Positions 9,387 through 20,083 of a stretch of DNA of 64,000 nucleotides are shown here, piece by piece. A program made the translations under genes and the position numbers. The notes under the pieces were generated by a model. It did no database searches. It saw nothing but the letters and a program-made list of their open reading frames with translations, and was not told the origin of the DNA. This DNA is from a virus. The stretch covers positions 1 to 64,000 of the IMG/VR virus record IMGVR_UViG_3300024336_000009; one strand, written 5' to 3'. How positions within the stretch are numbered: the stretch's first letter is position 1; the number at the start of each line of letters is the position of its first letter.

Positions 9387-10376
9387 TTATACCTCCCAGT
9401 AACTATATAATCCCTTTGTTAATTCGTAACTTGACCAAACCTTTTGGTTCCTTTTTGGTTGAATTTTAGCCCATTCCCACATTTCTAGCAATCCATCTTC
9501 AAATGAAATATTTTCATTGTAACCTAATATATCCATCGATTTCTGCCAAGTTGAAAACGCCTCATGTACTTCATATCTATTCTCCAAATAAATCTTTTCT
9601 CCAGACCCCATTATATTCAATAATTTTTCAGCAGCATCATTAATAGTTATATTATCCATTCCACCCAAATTTATTATTTGTTGTGATGCTTCTGGTTTAA
9701 CTCCAGCATTCCACAATGGTTCCATGCAATTCCCGATATAACTAAATGCCCTCTTTTGGGTACCATCTCCAAACAAAGTTATTGGTTGACTATTCAAATG
9801 TTGATTCATCCATATGCCCAATACATTTCTATACTTATCCCATATATTTTGTTTTTTACCATAAACATTATGTGGCCTCACGATGCAATAATCCAGACCG
9901 TGTTGTTCACGTGCTACCCTTAAATCCATTTCACATGCATATTTGGCAATACCATACGGGTCTATTGGCATGGGAATGTCTTTTTCATCGAATGGAGCTT
10001 TCCCCCTACCGTATGTAGCCATCGACGATGTGAATACGAATCGTTTAATATCGTATTCAATGGCCATATTTATTAATTTCGTAGTAGATATCAAATTGTT
10101 TTTATAATTATATGACCTCATAAATGGACTCAATCCTTCAGCGGCGTATGCCGCAAAATGGAATATCAAATCAATTTTATGATTTTTGAAAATATAATTC
10201 AAATTATCATTTATCAAATCTTCCTTATAAAATATCACCGATGAGTTAATATTGTCCAAATACCCACCACTTAAATCGTCAATGCCTATTATAGCATGAC
10301 CAGGATGATTATCAGTTATCCAATCCGCCAGATTTGATCCTAACAACCCAGCCACTCCAGTTATTAAAATATTCAT
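9387..10376 (-). CDS. UDP-glucose 4-epimerase-like SDR
   Basis: Extended SDR of 329 residues. ILITGVAGLLGSNLADW is the NAD-binding motif, LIFHFAAYAAEG follows, FTSSMATYG supplies the catalytic Ser, and PYGIAKYACE the YxxxK pair. GDGTQKRAF and the C-terminal region fit GalE/WbpP-type epimerases. The specificity cannot be read from sequence. All tryptophans are TGG. Confidence 0.85.
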   Translation of the reverse strand: MNILITGVAGLLGSNLADWITDNHPGHAIIGIDDLSGGYLDNINSSVIFYKEDLINDNLNYIFKNHKIDLIFHFAAYAAEGLSPFMRSYNYKNNLISTTKLINMAIEYDIKRFVFTSSMATYGRGKAPFDEKDIPMPIDPYGIAKYACEMDLRVAREQHGLDYCIVRPHNVYGKKQNIWDKYRNVLGIWMNQHLNSQPITLFGDGTQKRAFSYIGNCMEPLWNAGVKPEASQQIINLGGMDNITINDAAEKLLNIMGSGEKIYLENRYEVHEAFSTWQKSMDILGYNENISFEDGLLEMWEWAKIQPKRNQKVWSSYELTKGLYSYWEV

Positions 10377-11251
10377 TATTCTTTTCCTTTCTTTAAATAA
10401 ATTTCACCATCTATAAAATTGCCACCCAATGGATATTGCCGTTGTACCGAATAAACATCCGTATATCTGGGTAATGTATCCAATACTCCACATTGATTTC
10501 CGATATTCAATTTGGCCTTAGATCGTATGTACAATTGAATTCTAATATCAACGTGCCTCAAATCCATAGCCGGATTTACATAATCGAAATTTCCGTCTTG
10601 TATATCCGTTGGAGCTAGATAAAAATATGGCATTTCATTATCCATTAACAATTTATCTATCAATTGTATATCGGCGTCATCGTGTCTATTGGATATCAGT
10701 AAACCGCCAAATTCGTTGTCCCCCACACCAGCTTGGATTATTTCATCACCAAGTTGTTTCTCCTGATCAGACCAATACATTTCTGGTTGAGCATCAACCA
10801 TCTCATCGCCCTCAAATTGCCAAAACTTTAACATCTGTTTAACCAATGGCGTATCAATTTGATTATAAATTCTATAATGATCATGGAATATATCACCTTT
10901 GGTTGGGTATGCATACTCATCAACATATGGATTATTATCAAAAACCACATGACCCATATTATAAGGATCACTCCAGCTGGGCCAATTCCGTTTCATGTCA
11001 CCAAACACATCTTCAAACCAATCTTTTGTGGGCACTGTGACCTTGCAATTCGGGTACTTTTCTTTTAACAATCGGGGCATCGCTGATATTATCGACCAGT
11101 CCCCAAATCCAAACGCCGTACGGCATACTACAAATTCCCCATTCTGTAAATATTCATCTGGGATATATGATGCATCATCCTCTGGGAATCCCAGTTGGTT
11201 TACTTCTCCAGCCGAGAATAATTTATTACCTATTATTCTGAAAAATATCAT
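10376..11251 (-). CDS. Putative glycosyltransferase, GT-B/GT9-like
   Basis: Protein of 291 residues. FVVCRTAFGFGDWSIISAMPRLLKEKYPNC resembles the N-terminal G-x-GD strand of ADP-heptose transferase-like (GT9) proteins (quoted region: residues about 37-66). GNQCGVLDTLP near the C-terminus resembles the loop that binds the sugar nucleotide. No TGA. Stop and next start overlap (TAATG). Confidence 0.55.
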   Translation of the reverse strand: MIFFRIIGNKLFSAGEVNQLGFPEDDASYIPDEYLQNGEFVVCRTAFGFGDWSIISAMPRLLKEKYPNCKVTVPTKDWFEDVFGDMKRNWPSWSDPYNMGHVVFDNNPYVDEYAYPTKGDIFHDHYRIYNQIDTPLVKQMLKFWQFEGDEMVDAQPEMYWSDQEKQLGDEIIQAGVGDNEFGGLLISNRHDDADIQLIDKLLMDNEMPYFYLAPTDIQDGNFDYVNPAMDLRHVDIRIQLYIRSKAKLNIGNQCGVLDTLPRYTDVYSVQRQYPLGGNFIDGEIYLKKGKE

Positions 11252-11976
11252 TATTTACCACTATGCTTTCCAATGTTTACAAAATGATTATTATGTCTAG
11301 AATCACCATCAATATAATTGAATTTCAAATTGTCTTTCCATGCAATATAATTGAAGCTTAACTGTTCCCGCTTGCTATTATACTTTAAAAATTTCCAATG
11401 GTTTTCCATACTGTGAACAATATCATCTTCATTGTGTTTTCTCAGTACTTCCATTTGTACAACCAACCCATTATTTTTAGGATATCCATCATTTCTAAAT
11501 ATGCCCATTTGTTTTTTGATTAGGTCTGGATTGTCTTTGTAATTACCCATTCCTTTTTCTGGAGTTTTCCCCATATTTATTTCTCCAAATTCCAAAATAA
11601 CACGGGCTTCTTCATAAATACAATCTCTAGGATCAAGTGCATTTTGATTATGGTTATAAGTGGCATAATTACAATCATCAATATTGGGTAACAATTCATT
11701 AACATCGCCGACTACTCTAATATTACCATCAATCCAAAAACTATATTCATATTCCGGCAAATATCTATGAGTTAATAATTTATGTTTGCGAGCCGTTCTT
11801 GTATTATCTGAATATAATGCTGGAGTATATCGTATATCCCAATTATCAGATTTCAAATCCCTGTCAGAAAAACACACAAAATCCCAACCTTCAGGCTTGA
11901 ATGTTGGTTCTACCAATACATCATACCCACCTATAATAGCGGTATATATTACTTTATTATTTGTCACGTTTGCCAC
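11251..11976 (-). CDS. DUF616-family glycosyltransferase-like protein
   Basis: Protein of 241 residues. The N-terminal VIYTAIIGGYDVLVEP, then FVCFSDRDLKSDNWDIR, ARKHKLLTHRYLPEYEYSFWIDG and NNGLVVQMEVLRKHN follow the whole pattern of DUF616 (TOD1/MUCI70-type glycosyltransferases). FWIDGN replaces the usual FWVDA-type metal site. Likely transfers a hexose in the cytoplasm. It overlaps the next GT2 gene by 20 bases. Confidence 0.7.
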   Translation of the reverse strand: MANVTNNKVIYTAIIGGYDVLVEPTFKPEGWDFVCFSDRDLKSDNWDIRYTPALYSDNTRTARKHKLLTHRYLPEYEYSFWIDGNIRVVGDVNELLPNIDDCNYATYNHNQNALDPRDCIYEEARVILEFGEINMGKTPEKGMGNYKDNPDLIKKQMGIFRNDGYPKNNGLVVQMEVLRKHNEDDIVHSMENHWKFLKYNSKREQLSFNYIAWKDNLKFNYIDGDSRHNNHFVNIGKHSGK

Positions 11977-12646
11977 TCCTTATTTCTCTCCATCCACCTT
12001 GTTTAATATGATGAACATAACAAGTCCCAACCACTATGGAATGACCAACTCGAGACTGTGATTCCACGTCTTGACCGCCCCAAGCCTTTTCCGGATCAGT
12101 GCTAAAGAAATTGTCTTCATCATAATAATTGGATGTTATAGTTTCTCTGGTCATGCCCATGCAAAACCCATTTAATTCTTTTGTGGGAGTTCCTTCAACT
12201 TCAAAAATTTGTCCCGTTGGTGCTGAAGCTTTTTGGTGTTGATTATTCGGAGCGTTACTCACCGGACCATACATAGCATTATCATTTAATGGGTGTGATC
12301 GTATTACTTCAATAAAACTATTAATGGAATCGTCAATGATTTCATCGTCTTCGGTAATTATAACAATATCACATTCATCAGCCAATGCCAATTTTATTCC
12401 ATCGTTCCAAGTCCCAGTGACACCCCTCACGTATTGATCATCAACTCTAATTATTTTCATATTTTCAACATCATTTTCAATTTCAAATTTGTCAGTCGAT
12501 CCATTGTCAAACACATATAATATAAATGGATATTCACATGATAAAAATAGTGATTGCACAAAGTCATTAAATAATTCAAACCCATTTGGTCTGTGGGCAT
12601 CACTCTGATGTATTGTACATACAAATCCTACTTTTTTACTTGTCAT
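11957..12646 (-). CDS. Family 2 glycosyltransferase
   Basis: GT-A protein of 229 residues: GFVCTIHQSDAHRPNG, FILYVFDNGSTDKFE (nucleotide-binding NGSTD), then IVIITEDDEIIDDS as the DxD-type metal site, and a C-terminal CYVHHIKQGG. Small for the family but apparently complete. Specificity unknown. Confidence 0.75.
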   Translation of the reverse strand: MTSKKVGFVCTIHQSDAHRPNGFELFNDFVQSLFLSCEYPFILYVFDNGSTDKFEIENDVENMKIIRVDDQYVRGVTGTWNDGIKLALADECDIVIITEDDEIIDDSINSFIEVIRSHPLNDNAMYGPVSNAPNNQHQKASAPTGQIFEVEGTPTKELNGFCMGMTRETITSNYYDEDNFFSTDPEKAWGGQDVESQSRVGHSIVVGTCYVHHIKQGGWREIRSGKRDK

Positions 12647-12661
12647 AAAACTTCCTCAATT

Positions 12662-14113
12662 TTAATTAATCTCATTGCGAATTCCCTTTTTACCAACCGC
12701 GGTGTATCAAGAATCCACATATCTGATACCTTTTTTCTCATCATATAATATATCTTTAAAATCATATCCCAATCTCAAAAAAATATTAGTAAACTCAATT
12801 TCAGTATTAATAGCCACCATCTTATCAGGGAAGAATCCATCCAATCCACCAAAATCCCCATGTGGCAACTTACCTTCAACTGAATCAATTTCATCTAAAT
12901 ATTTTTTATGAGTTAATCCACACCCATTAAAAACATGGGAATTTTCATGATCAGTATTGATGCCATTGGGAGTAATAAAAGCGACCTTATCAGTTGGATC
13001 ATTTAACGATTTATTTAATTCATCGTAACAATCCTTATACCACAACGGCTTATTCAAAATAATATCATCTTCTGTAAAAAATCAATACTCATATTCATTT
13101 TTAAATTTTTGATACGCGGCATTATATGCCCCATAAGAAATTCCCAGATTTTCTCTATTAATAACGCGAATTTTACCATTTTTTGAAGATTTACCATCTA
13201 TTGATTTTAAAAATTCATCACATTGTTGATTTCCATATTCATTATTAACTACAATGATATCAAATGGAATGCCACCATCCACCTTTTTATGAGTTTCATA
13301 AATATATTTTAATAATTTCATTGGATAATAATACCACGGCCGCATATCCTTTCGTCTGGGGCCGGCGTAAAATGCTATCACGTGACAACATTTCGGGGAT
13401 TTATCTCAATTGGAGTTTTCATCATCTCCCATAAATTTCCTTAATTTCGTTAAGTCCATGCTCACATCGGATGGCATAGTATAATGAAATTTCTCATTGA
13501 TAGGCATAACGTCCGGTTTGGTTTTTTTGGCCAAATCGTACATAGTTTTCAATTTGGTCCCGACATTATATACTCCATCGGCTTCACCTTCAATTAAATC
13601 TACCATAATTTTAGCTACTTCATTCACATAATCGAAATTTCCAATTTGATTTATATATGCACCATCATATTCAAATGGAGTTTCCTTATGAGTTCCCCTA
13701 ATTAATAAATAATTGGGCATTTTCAATTGAATATACGCGTCTGATAATAATTTGGTGTATCCGTACCAATTTTCACAATGGACTGGAACGTCACTTTCTG
13801 ATGCATTTGATTCTGAATTGGAGTAGATATAATCAGTTGAAATATGTACTAATTTCTGATCCATATTCCGCATATAATCTACCAGATCAACAACACCCTT
13901 ATAATTCACATCCCAGTGAGTACCGCGGGATTTGTCATATGTATTACAATACGCGATACAATTGACAACTGTACTATAATCCTTTACATATTTGGAATAT
14001 GTATTGATATCAGCAAAATCAATTCCATCATTTTTTCGGCTCACATAATCCCAGCCAGTTATTCTCCTCAGTTCAGACCCTAACAACCCGTCACCCAATA
14101 TTAATGGTGCCAT
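12662..14113 (-). CDS. Possible RmlD-like reductase / glycosyltransferase fusion, three TGA=Trp codons
   Basis: With TGA=Trp a single frame of 483 residues runs from ATG 14113 to TAA 12662. Residues 1-235 look like RmlD (dTDP-4-dehydrorhamnose reductase): LILGDGLLGSELRR, VVNCIAY, ISTDYIYS, and YGYTKLLSD with YxxxK. From about residue 245 a GT-A module follows: VIAFYAGPRRKDMR, DIIVVNNEYG, and YEYWFFTEDDIIL, in which Trp is encoded by TGA at 13082. TGA 12707 extends the C-terminus by 15 residues. The junction lies at TGA 13406 (NSN-W-DKSPK). A GTG at 13381 could start a separate protein if 13406 were a stop, but no good ribosome binding site precedes it. Fusion is the code-consistent reading. 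Confidence 0.65.
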
Positions 14114-14114
14114 T

Positions 14115-15263
14115 TTAATACTCCTCTTCTATAAATTTGTTCACCCAATATACAACATAATCTATATCGTCATCGGTCATACCGTTATGGCATGGAAGTG
14201 ATATTAATTTCAACCATTCCGTATCGGCCACTGGATATTCTCTACTCGATTTTAATAATTCATATTGATGTAATGGTTTGAAATGTACCGATGTATGAAT
14301 TTTCTTATCCGCCAAGTAATTGATTAAATCGTCTCTATTGCTACCAGAGTACCCAGAACCATCTGGAGCGGTATTTCTTTTATCTTCCAATCGCATACAA
14401 TAATATTGAACTGTGTCACTATATGGCGGTTTGATGCCACTTGGGAGTATCTCAGTATTATACCGTTCCTGAATGTGTCTCCTAGTATCTAAGAATTTTG
14501 GTAATTTTTTCATTTGAGACAATCCCAATGCCGCATACATATCGGTCATATAATATTTATACCCCAATGTATCGACATTATAATCCCAAGCGTAACCGGG
14601 TCTTGTTCCAGCGGAATCGGCCGCTCTGCTCCAAGTTGAAGTTACACCAAACCATAACATTTGTCTAATCTTATTTGCCAGTTCGGTATCATTTAATGTA
14701 ATCATTCCCCCATCACCAATTGGTAGGGTTTTAACCGCTTGAAATGACCACACCGCCACGTCGCCTTTCATCCCCGCACCGGGAGTATAACAGCTATGCG
14801 CACAGTCTTCAATTATAAATCCCCCAAATACCTTTCTGATGTCATCTATTGGTGCTGGAACTCCTGCCATATTTACAGCTATAACAACTTCCGTATTTGG
14901 TTTTTTCCATTTTTCTACTTCTTCGGCGGTAATGTTTAAATTGATTCTATCGACATCTACAATATTTGATGTGCAGTTATTCCATAATGGTATCTCTGCC
15001 GTAGCCACAAATGAGATTGTAGGATTGATAATATCTATTCCATTAAACCCCATAGCTTTCATAATCAAGTCCTGACCATGTGAATTGCTTGTTACAGCAA
15101 TCGCGTGTTTAGCACCAACCATTTCTGCAAATGCACTTTCAAATTCATCAACTTTGGGACCCTTGCCCCACCAACCACTTAAAATAACTTCCCGTAGTGC
15201 CTGAACATCGTCTTCGTCACCGTACGGCCCGAGCACTTTCAATGGGGTTTCTCTAATATTCAT
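14115..15263 (-). CDS. DegT/DnrJ/EryC1/StrS sugar aminotransferase
   Basis: PLP-dependent aminotransferase of 382 residues converting a keto-sugar nucleotide to an amino sugar. SNSHGQDLIMKA is the phosphate-binding loop, IEDCAHS (about 151-157) holds the PLP-pyridine Asp, and SFQAVKTLPIGDGG has the Schiff-base Lys at about 178. The C-terminal HVHFKPLHQY-like stretch (SVHFKPLHQYELL) is typical. It pairs naturally with the neighbouring dehydratase and epimerases. All Trp are TGG. Confidence 0.92.
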   Translation of the reverse strand: MNIRETPLKVLGPYGDEDDVQALREVILSGWWGKGPKVDEFESAFAEMVGAKHAIAVTSNSHGQDLIMKAMGFNGIDIINPTISFVATAEIPLWNNCTSNIVDVDRINLNITAEEVEKWKKPNTEVVIAVNMAGVPAPIDDIRKVFGGFIIEDCAHSCYTPGAGMKGDVAVWSFQAVKTLPIGDGGMITLNDTELANKIRQMLWFGVTSTWSRAADSAGTRPGYAWDYNVDTLGYKYYMTDMYAALGLSQMKKLPKFLDTRRHIQERYNTEILPSGIKPPYSDTVQYYCMRLEDKRNTAPDGSGYSGSNRDDLINYLADKKIHTSVHFKPLHQYELLKSSREYPVADTEWLKLISLPCHNGMTDDDIDYVVYWVNKFIEEEY

Positions 15264-15265
15264 TT

Positions 15266-16111
15266 TTAATCCTTTTCCAATTCAAAATCTTTATAATTTT
15301 CATTTTGCCTATTTTTTGATATTAACCAATTTCCAGCAACAACCGTATCCATATCTATCCATTCCTGTATCTTTGGATTTCCACATCCATTATATTTCAA
15401 AAATATCTGGCAGTCTCCACGCTTCATATCGATTGGAACATCAGCGTATTCCCACTTGGGTTCTCCAGTTTTAGAACCTGGAGTATGGAAATGATTATAT
15501 TTTAATTCAGTTCTCCAATTTTCATATCCCAATTCCAATAATTGTAAATTAATACACGCGTTTGGAACTGTCATCATATGCTCATCATATCTCAAATTAT
15601 GTTCTCTAATAATATCACCCGATATCAATGTAATTCCATCAGACCAATAAACTTCAAAAGTATCCCTGTCCACAATCTTTAACGATTCGATGGTGTGTGC
15701 TTTTTGAGGATTATACGACCGTTGTTTACCATGCAATCTTGTCCCAAGTGCACCACAATTATCTATATCTTTATATACTGAAATCATTTTCTCCAACCAC
15801 AATTCCGTTGTAATAACCAAATCATCCTCTTGATACAAATACCAATCATGATCTTCGATATATTCCATCCCTACATTCATAGCATGTGAAATATGACCCC
15901 CTGGAGAAGATTCCATTTTTATAACATTTGGATAATCAAAATCATACTCATAAAATTCACGACTTGGGAATGATCCATTTTTTACTAACACCGTAGTTAT
16001 TTCTACATTTTCATTTGAATAAACAGAATCCAGTACCATTTTTAACAAATGCATTCTACCAGCCGTTGTTGGTATTACAATCAATACTTTATCCTTCAAA
16101 TTAAACCTCAC
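15266..16111 (-). CDS. Family 2-type glycosyltransferase
   Basis: Protein of 281 residues from a GTG start (16109-16111) overlapping the dehydratase 3' end. VLIVIPTTAGRMHLLKMVLDSV is the GT-A N-terminal strand-helix (about 9-30), TTVLVKNGS follows, and YLYQEDDLVITTELW gives the acidic DD site. Specificity unknown. No TGA. Confidence 0.7.
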   Translation of the reverse strand: MRFNLKDKVLIVIPTTAGRMHLLKMVLDSVYSNENVEITTVLVKNGSFPSREFYEYDFDYPNVIKMESSPGGHISHAMNVGMEYIEDHDWYLYQEDDLVITTELWLEKMISVYKDIDNCGALGTRLHGKQRSYNPQKAHTIESLKIVDRDTFEVYWSDGITLISGDIIREHNLRYDEHMMTVPNACINLQLLELGYENWRTELKYNHFHTPGSKTGEPKWEYADVPIDMKRGDCQIFLKYNGCGNPKIQEWIDMDTVVAGNWLISKNRQNENYKDFELEKD

Positions 16112-17069
16112 TTTTTAATAAATTAATATCATTTTTAACCATTTTTTTAATCATTTCTTCCAATGATGTTTTTGGTTCCCATCCCATGATCCGCTTCGCC
16201 TTTGAATAATCTCCCACCAAATTAAATACGTCGGCCGGTCTCATAAATCTTTCATCCTGTTCAACGTATTTTTCCCAATCCGAAATTCCTATTTCATTAA
16301 ATGCTATAGTTAGAAATTCCCGCAATGAATATACATTGCCAGTAGATATAACATAATCATCGGGTTTGTCTTGTTGTAACATTAACCACATAGCTTCAAC
16401 GTAATCTGGCGCATAACCCCAATCCCGTTTTGTATCAAGATTGCCCAAATATATTTTATATTCCAATCCCAAATGTATGCGTGCAATACCATCTGTGATC
16501 TTACGAGTAACAAATTCTACCCCACGCCTCTCCGATTCGTGATTAAATAAAATGCCGGAAGCCGTAAACATATCATACGATTCTCGATAATTGGTAGTTA
16601 TTCAATGACCATACAATTTTGCCACGCCGTATGGACTTCGTGGGTAAAACTGGGTTTTTTCATTTTGTGGAGTTTCCACATTTCCACCAAACATTTCAGA
16701 TGTAGACGCCTGATAAAATTTTATATTTTTATCATATTCCCTAATAACTTCTAACATCCTTAACACTCCTAAAGCGTTTATGTCTCCCGTATTTTCTGGA
16801 GTATTCCAGCTTTCACCAACAAATGACATTGCCCCCAGATTATATATTTCATCGGGATTGGATTCTCTAACACATCTATACAATGAATTTTGATCAGATA
16901 AATCACCATTGATAAATGTTATTTTTCCTTCCAAATGATTTGTATTTAATCTATTTTTTCCCGAAGATCGGCGTTCCATTCCATACACCCCATACCCTTT
17001 GGTTAAAAGGAAATCGGCCAAATAACTACCATCCTGACCATTTATTCCAGTAATTAATGCTCTTTTCAT
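16101..17069 (-). CDS. gmd: GDP-mannose 4,6-dehydratase, TGA=Trp at a conserved position
   Basis: Converts GDP-D-mannose to GDP-4-keto-6-deoxy-mannose, the precursor of GDP-fucose, rhamnose or perosamine. It is 322 residues: ALITGINGQDGSYLADFLL (NADP motif), AMSFVGESW, ASTSEMFGG, SPYGVAKLYGH (Tyr147/Lys151), then Trp156 encoded by TGA at 16602-16604, then ITTNYRESY and ILFNHESERRGVEFVTRKI. In the family this site is KLYAYWITVNYREAY, so Trp is the conserved residue. Without recoding the enzyme is cut in half. The neighbouring aminotransferase suggests a perosamine-like amino sugar, which is inference. Confidence 0.95.
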
Positions 17070-17070
17070 T

Positions 17071-18297
17071 TTATCGTTTGCCCCCTATAACTTCAAATTT
17101 AGGACATGGAACTATAAACTTTCCACCGGCATTCAAATACTCACTTTCCCTTTTAACAAATTCATTAATGAAATGCCATGGTAAAACCAGCATATAATCT
17201 GGATTTACTTTTCTCATTTCCTCTTCAGAATAAATTGGTATGTTTGTTCCAACCGTTTTTAATCCGAATTTATATGGGCTCCTCTCAGCTATTCCATCTA
17301 TAAGGGTGTTGTCTAATCCACACCATTGCAATAAAGTATTCCCTTTAGTTGACGCCCCGTAGCCCCAAATTACTTTACCTTCGGATTTGGCCTTTTTGAT
17401 AAATTCTACAGTTTGATCTCGCAATTCACAAATTTTATCATAAAATTCCAAATACGGTTCGGGTGTGGTTATTTTCAATTCAGATTCTTTTGCCAAAATA
17501 CTTTCTATTCTATATCTTGCAACATCACGGTATGGAGCCGTTTTAAAATTCGATTCCGTAGCTTTATTTTTCCTAATATAAATTCTAAAGCTGCCCCCAT
17601 TTATATCATTGAGCTTGCAATCCACTACACTCATGTCAACTTTATCTAGTAAATTAATTATAGATGTGAGATTGTAATAATAGACATGCTCATGACATAT
17701 ATTATCAAACGCCAATTGTGTTATCATCAATGGAGTATAGCTCATTTGTAATACAAATAATCCTTCATCATCCATTATTTCATCAATATCTTTTAAAAAT
17801 TTTATAGGATCATCCAGATCGTAAAACATGGCAATTGTTGTGATAATTTTTGCCTTTTTATCACCATATTTGCCATTTTTAAAAGATTCGGCTGTAAAAT
17901 AATCTTGTATAATTAAATCGGCAAGTTGGGAAGATTCTCTATAATATGAATCGTCAACTGGATCAACCCCAACCGTGATCATATTTGGTGGAGTAAACTT
18001 AAACATTGTACCGTCATTACATGCTATATCAAGATATATATCCCCATCGTTTATTGGAATTAATGTGGGCAACTCTTCGGCCAGCCCTTTTAATTCATTT
18101 GTCATCGTAGCATTAATTCCAGAACGATACCAATATTTGCCATACATTTTATCGGGATCAGTCGCTGATTCCAACCGAACCGCACCCGTTGATTCATCCA
18201 ACATCAATTTTAAAGGTTCTTTCCCACCCCTAGGCTCCTGACCTTCGGTGATAAAATCGGAAACATATATATCTCCTAGTGTAAATAATTCTTGCAT
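17071..18297 (-). CDS. Sugar C-methyltransferase-like SAM enzyme
   Basis: Protein of 408 residues. DIYLDIACNDGTMFKF is the SAM motif, FVLQMSYTPLMITQLAFDNICHEHVYYY (about 197-224) matches the Methyltransf_13/C-methyltransferase_3 family (ICHEHxxYY), and GYGASTKGNTLLQWCG near the C-terminus is the C-terminal domain signature of NDP-sugar C-methyltransferases such as TylC3. The N-terminal zinc domain of the family seems reduced. It probably adds a branch methyl to a keto-sugar made by the dehydratase. Confidence 0.8.
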   Translation of the reverse strand: MQELFTLGDIYVSDFITEGQEPRGGKEPLKLMLDESTGAVRLESATDPDKMYGKYWYRSGINATMTNELKGLAEELPTLIPINDGDIYLDIACNDGTMFKFTPPNMITVGVDPVDDSYYRESSQLADLIIQDYFTAESFKNGKYGDKKAKIITTIAMFYDLDDPIKFLKDIDEIMDDEGLFVLQMSYTPLMITQLAFDNICHEHVYYYNLTSIINLLDKVDMSVVDCKLNDINGGSFRIYIRKNKATESNFKTAPYRDVARYRIESILAKESELKITTPEPYLEFYDKICELRDQTVEFIKKAKSEGKVIWGYGASTKGNTLLQWCGLDNTLIDGIAERSPYKFGLKTVGTNIPIYSEEEMRKVNPDYMLVLPWHFINEFVKRESEYLNAGGKFIVPCPKFEVIGGKR

Positions 18298-18299
18298 AA

Positions 18300-18983
18300 T
18301 TAATCTCCTATTGTATAAAAATCGTTTATTTTATAACGATTATTTTTTATGTATCCAATTGAATTCATGTACAATTCAATATTATCATCTTCATAATTAT
18401 TTTCAATTACAAACAATTTTACCCCATATCTATCAATATCAAATCCCCTGATAACATCCAATTCTGTACCTTCGGTGTCTATGGAAATAAAATCAATTTC
18501 TTTGATTTTATCAAATGACGTGCCAGACATTTCATTATCCAAAATTCACGACAATGTCCTCACATTTACATCAACCGTATATTTATCATTAATGAGATGA
18601 CCATGATCACGAACAAGTCGTTTGTCTGGAACTAATGAAGTCAATGAAGACATTATATTATTATCACCAACATCAAATATTGTCAATTCTATATCATCTT
18701 TATTGTCCGATCCACACGCGTAATAACGGATCAATTCCCTATTCCGTTCTAAAGATTCTTTATATTTAATATTAGGTTCTATGCATAGGGTGTTCCATCC
18801 AAGATTTTCAAAATATTTCGTATTCGATCCTCTAATTCCATCGGCGGCACCGACTTCAATGCAAAATCCGTTTGTTCGGTTGGGAAAATATGATTCTATT
18901 ATTTTATCAGTATTCCATTGCCCAAAATACCCACCGCCTTTATAATTTTGTAATTCTTCATTATTTTTATTTACATCATACAT
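18300..18983 (-). CDS. FkbM-family methyltransferase, TGA=Trp
   Basis: SAM methyltransferase of 227 residues assembled across TGA 18546-18548 (VRTLS-W-ILDNEM). GFCIEVGAADGIRGSNT is motif I, CIEPNIKYKESLERN the acidic loop, and ISIDTEGTELDVIRGF the FkbM DTEGTE motif, which lies downstream of the TGA. Both halves are needed for a complete fold. It is the second FkbM enzyme of the cluster. Confidence 0.85.
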
Positions 18984-18998
18984 ATCATTTATTCCTTA

Positions 18999-19763
18999 TT
19001 ATTTGAACTGGCCCCAGTTATTATTAATTGCAATTTTTTGCATATCCCTGAAAATGTCAACATCTTCTTCCAATAAATTTTGAGCAAAATCTTGTTTATG
19101 CCCAGAACCATTTTTTTCATACCTATCTATCACCGACGAATTAAACGAATTTCTTCTAGCCGCATCCAAATTGGGATATACGGTCACATCCTTTGTAATT
19201 AATACATTACACCCCAATGGTGATGATGCATTATTTAATCTTTCAAATTGATGTGGGTCTTTGCCACCAAGCCTTTCTGAATTTTTCAATAACCTTACGA
19301 AAAAATCCCGATTCCATACAGATGGTAATAGAGATGTAGTATGGCATACCGATTGATTGTCCAAACATGAATACCAATTCCCACTATAATTACTGCCAGC
19401 TTTATTCGTATAATCTTTATGGAGATATAACTTATCAACACCCCCATTCTCAAGCAGATTAATTCCCTCGTTTAATCGTTCAATATTAACCTCATCGATC
19501 AAATAATGATCTTCAAATGAAACCAAAAAATATTCATCGTCTATTGATTCGAAATAATCTATTAATGGATATGTCCATATCGGGTTGTCAACTTGTTTTC
19601 CCATACTATGAAAATCATAATTATCACCAAGAACAACATTTGGAGTATCAAATCCCAATATTGTAGTATGTATATTATCACCAGTCCAATATTTATTAAA
19701 AAGTTTTATATATCCTTCCAATAAAAAATTGTACCTATCCGATGTTATCACAAAATTTCTCAT
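18999..19763 (-). CDS. Glycan-cluster protein, glycosyltransferase-like
   Basis: Protein of 254 residues: FVITSDRYNFLLEGYIKLFNKYW (about 3-25), YFLVSFEDHYLIDEVN with an acidic loop, and QSVCHTTSLLPSVWNRDF. The layout resembles glycosyltransferases that move branch sugars, but no diagnostic motif is clear. The stop overlaps no neighbour and the next gene upstream overlaps its start by one base. Confidence 0.5.
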   Translation of the reverse strand: MRNFVITSDRYNFLLEGYIKLFNKYWTGDNIHTTILGFDTPNVVLGDNYDFHSMGKQVDNPIWTYPLIDYFESIDDEYFLVSFEDHYLIDEVNIERLNEGINLLENGGVDKLYLHKDYTNKAGSNYSGNWYSCLDNQSVCHTTSLLPSVWNRDFFVRLLKNSERLGGKDPHQFERLNNASSPLGCNVLITKDVTVYPNLDAARRNSFNSSVIDRYEKNGSGHKQDFAQNLLEEDVDIFRDMQKIAINNNWGQFK

Positions 19764-20068
19764 TATTTGTCCTCTCCACTATAAAATTTATTTTTGGAAT
19801 TTCCTAATAATTCTTCAGCTGTAAGATTAAATGTTGAATCTTCGTTTTTGATTTTGTCTATCAATACCCCAATCCCAGCGTTTATTTGATCAATCAAGTC
19901 ATTCCGTTCCCTATTAGTTAAACTTATTTTTTTTAAAAAAATCTTCATTTCATCTTCAGGCATTGATATTTCACCATCACAATAATCGCGTCTAGCGTCT
20001 TCCAAATTCCATAATCTTATATTGGAAATTGACAACTTATCAATTAAATCTCCTATTGTATCCGCCAT
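19763..20068 (-). CDS. DUF4254-like small protein
   Basis: Protein of 101 residues. IGDLIDKLSISNIRLWNLEDARRD and NRERNDLIDQINA follow the pattern of DUF4254 (LW-x-LED, N-x-ERNDLI). Members occur next to glycosyltransferases in bacteria and phages; function unknown. All helical, no membrane segment. Confidence 0.55.
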   Translation of the reverse strand: MADTIGDLIDKLSISNIRLWNLEDARRDYCDGEISMPEDEMKIFLKKISLTNRERNDLIDQINAGIGVLIDKIKNEDSTFNLTAEELLGNSKNKFYSGEDK

Positions 20069-20083
20069 TATTTTATCTCCATA

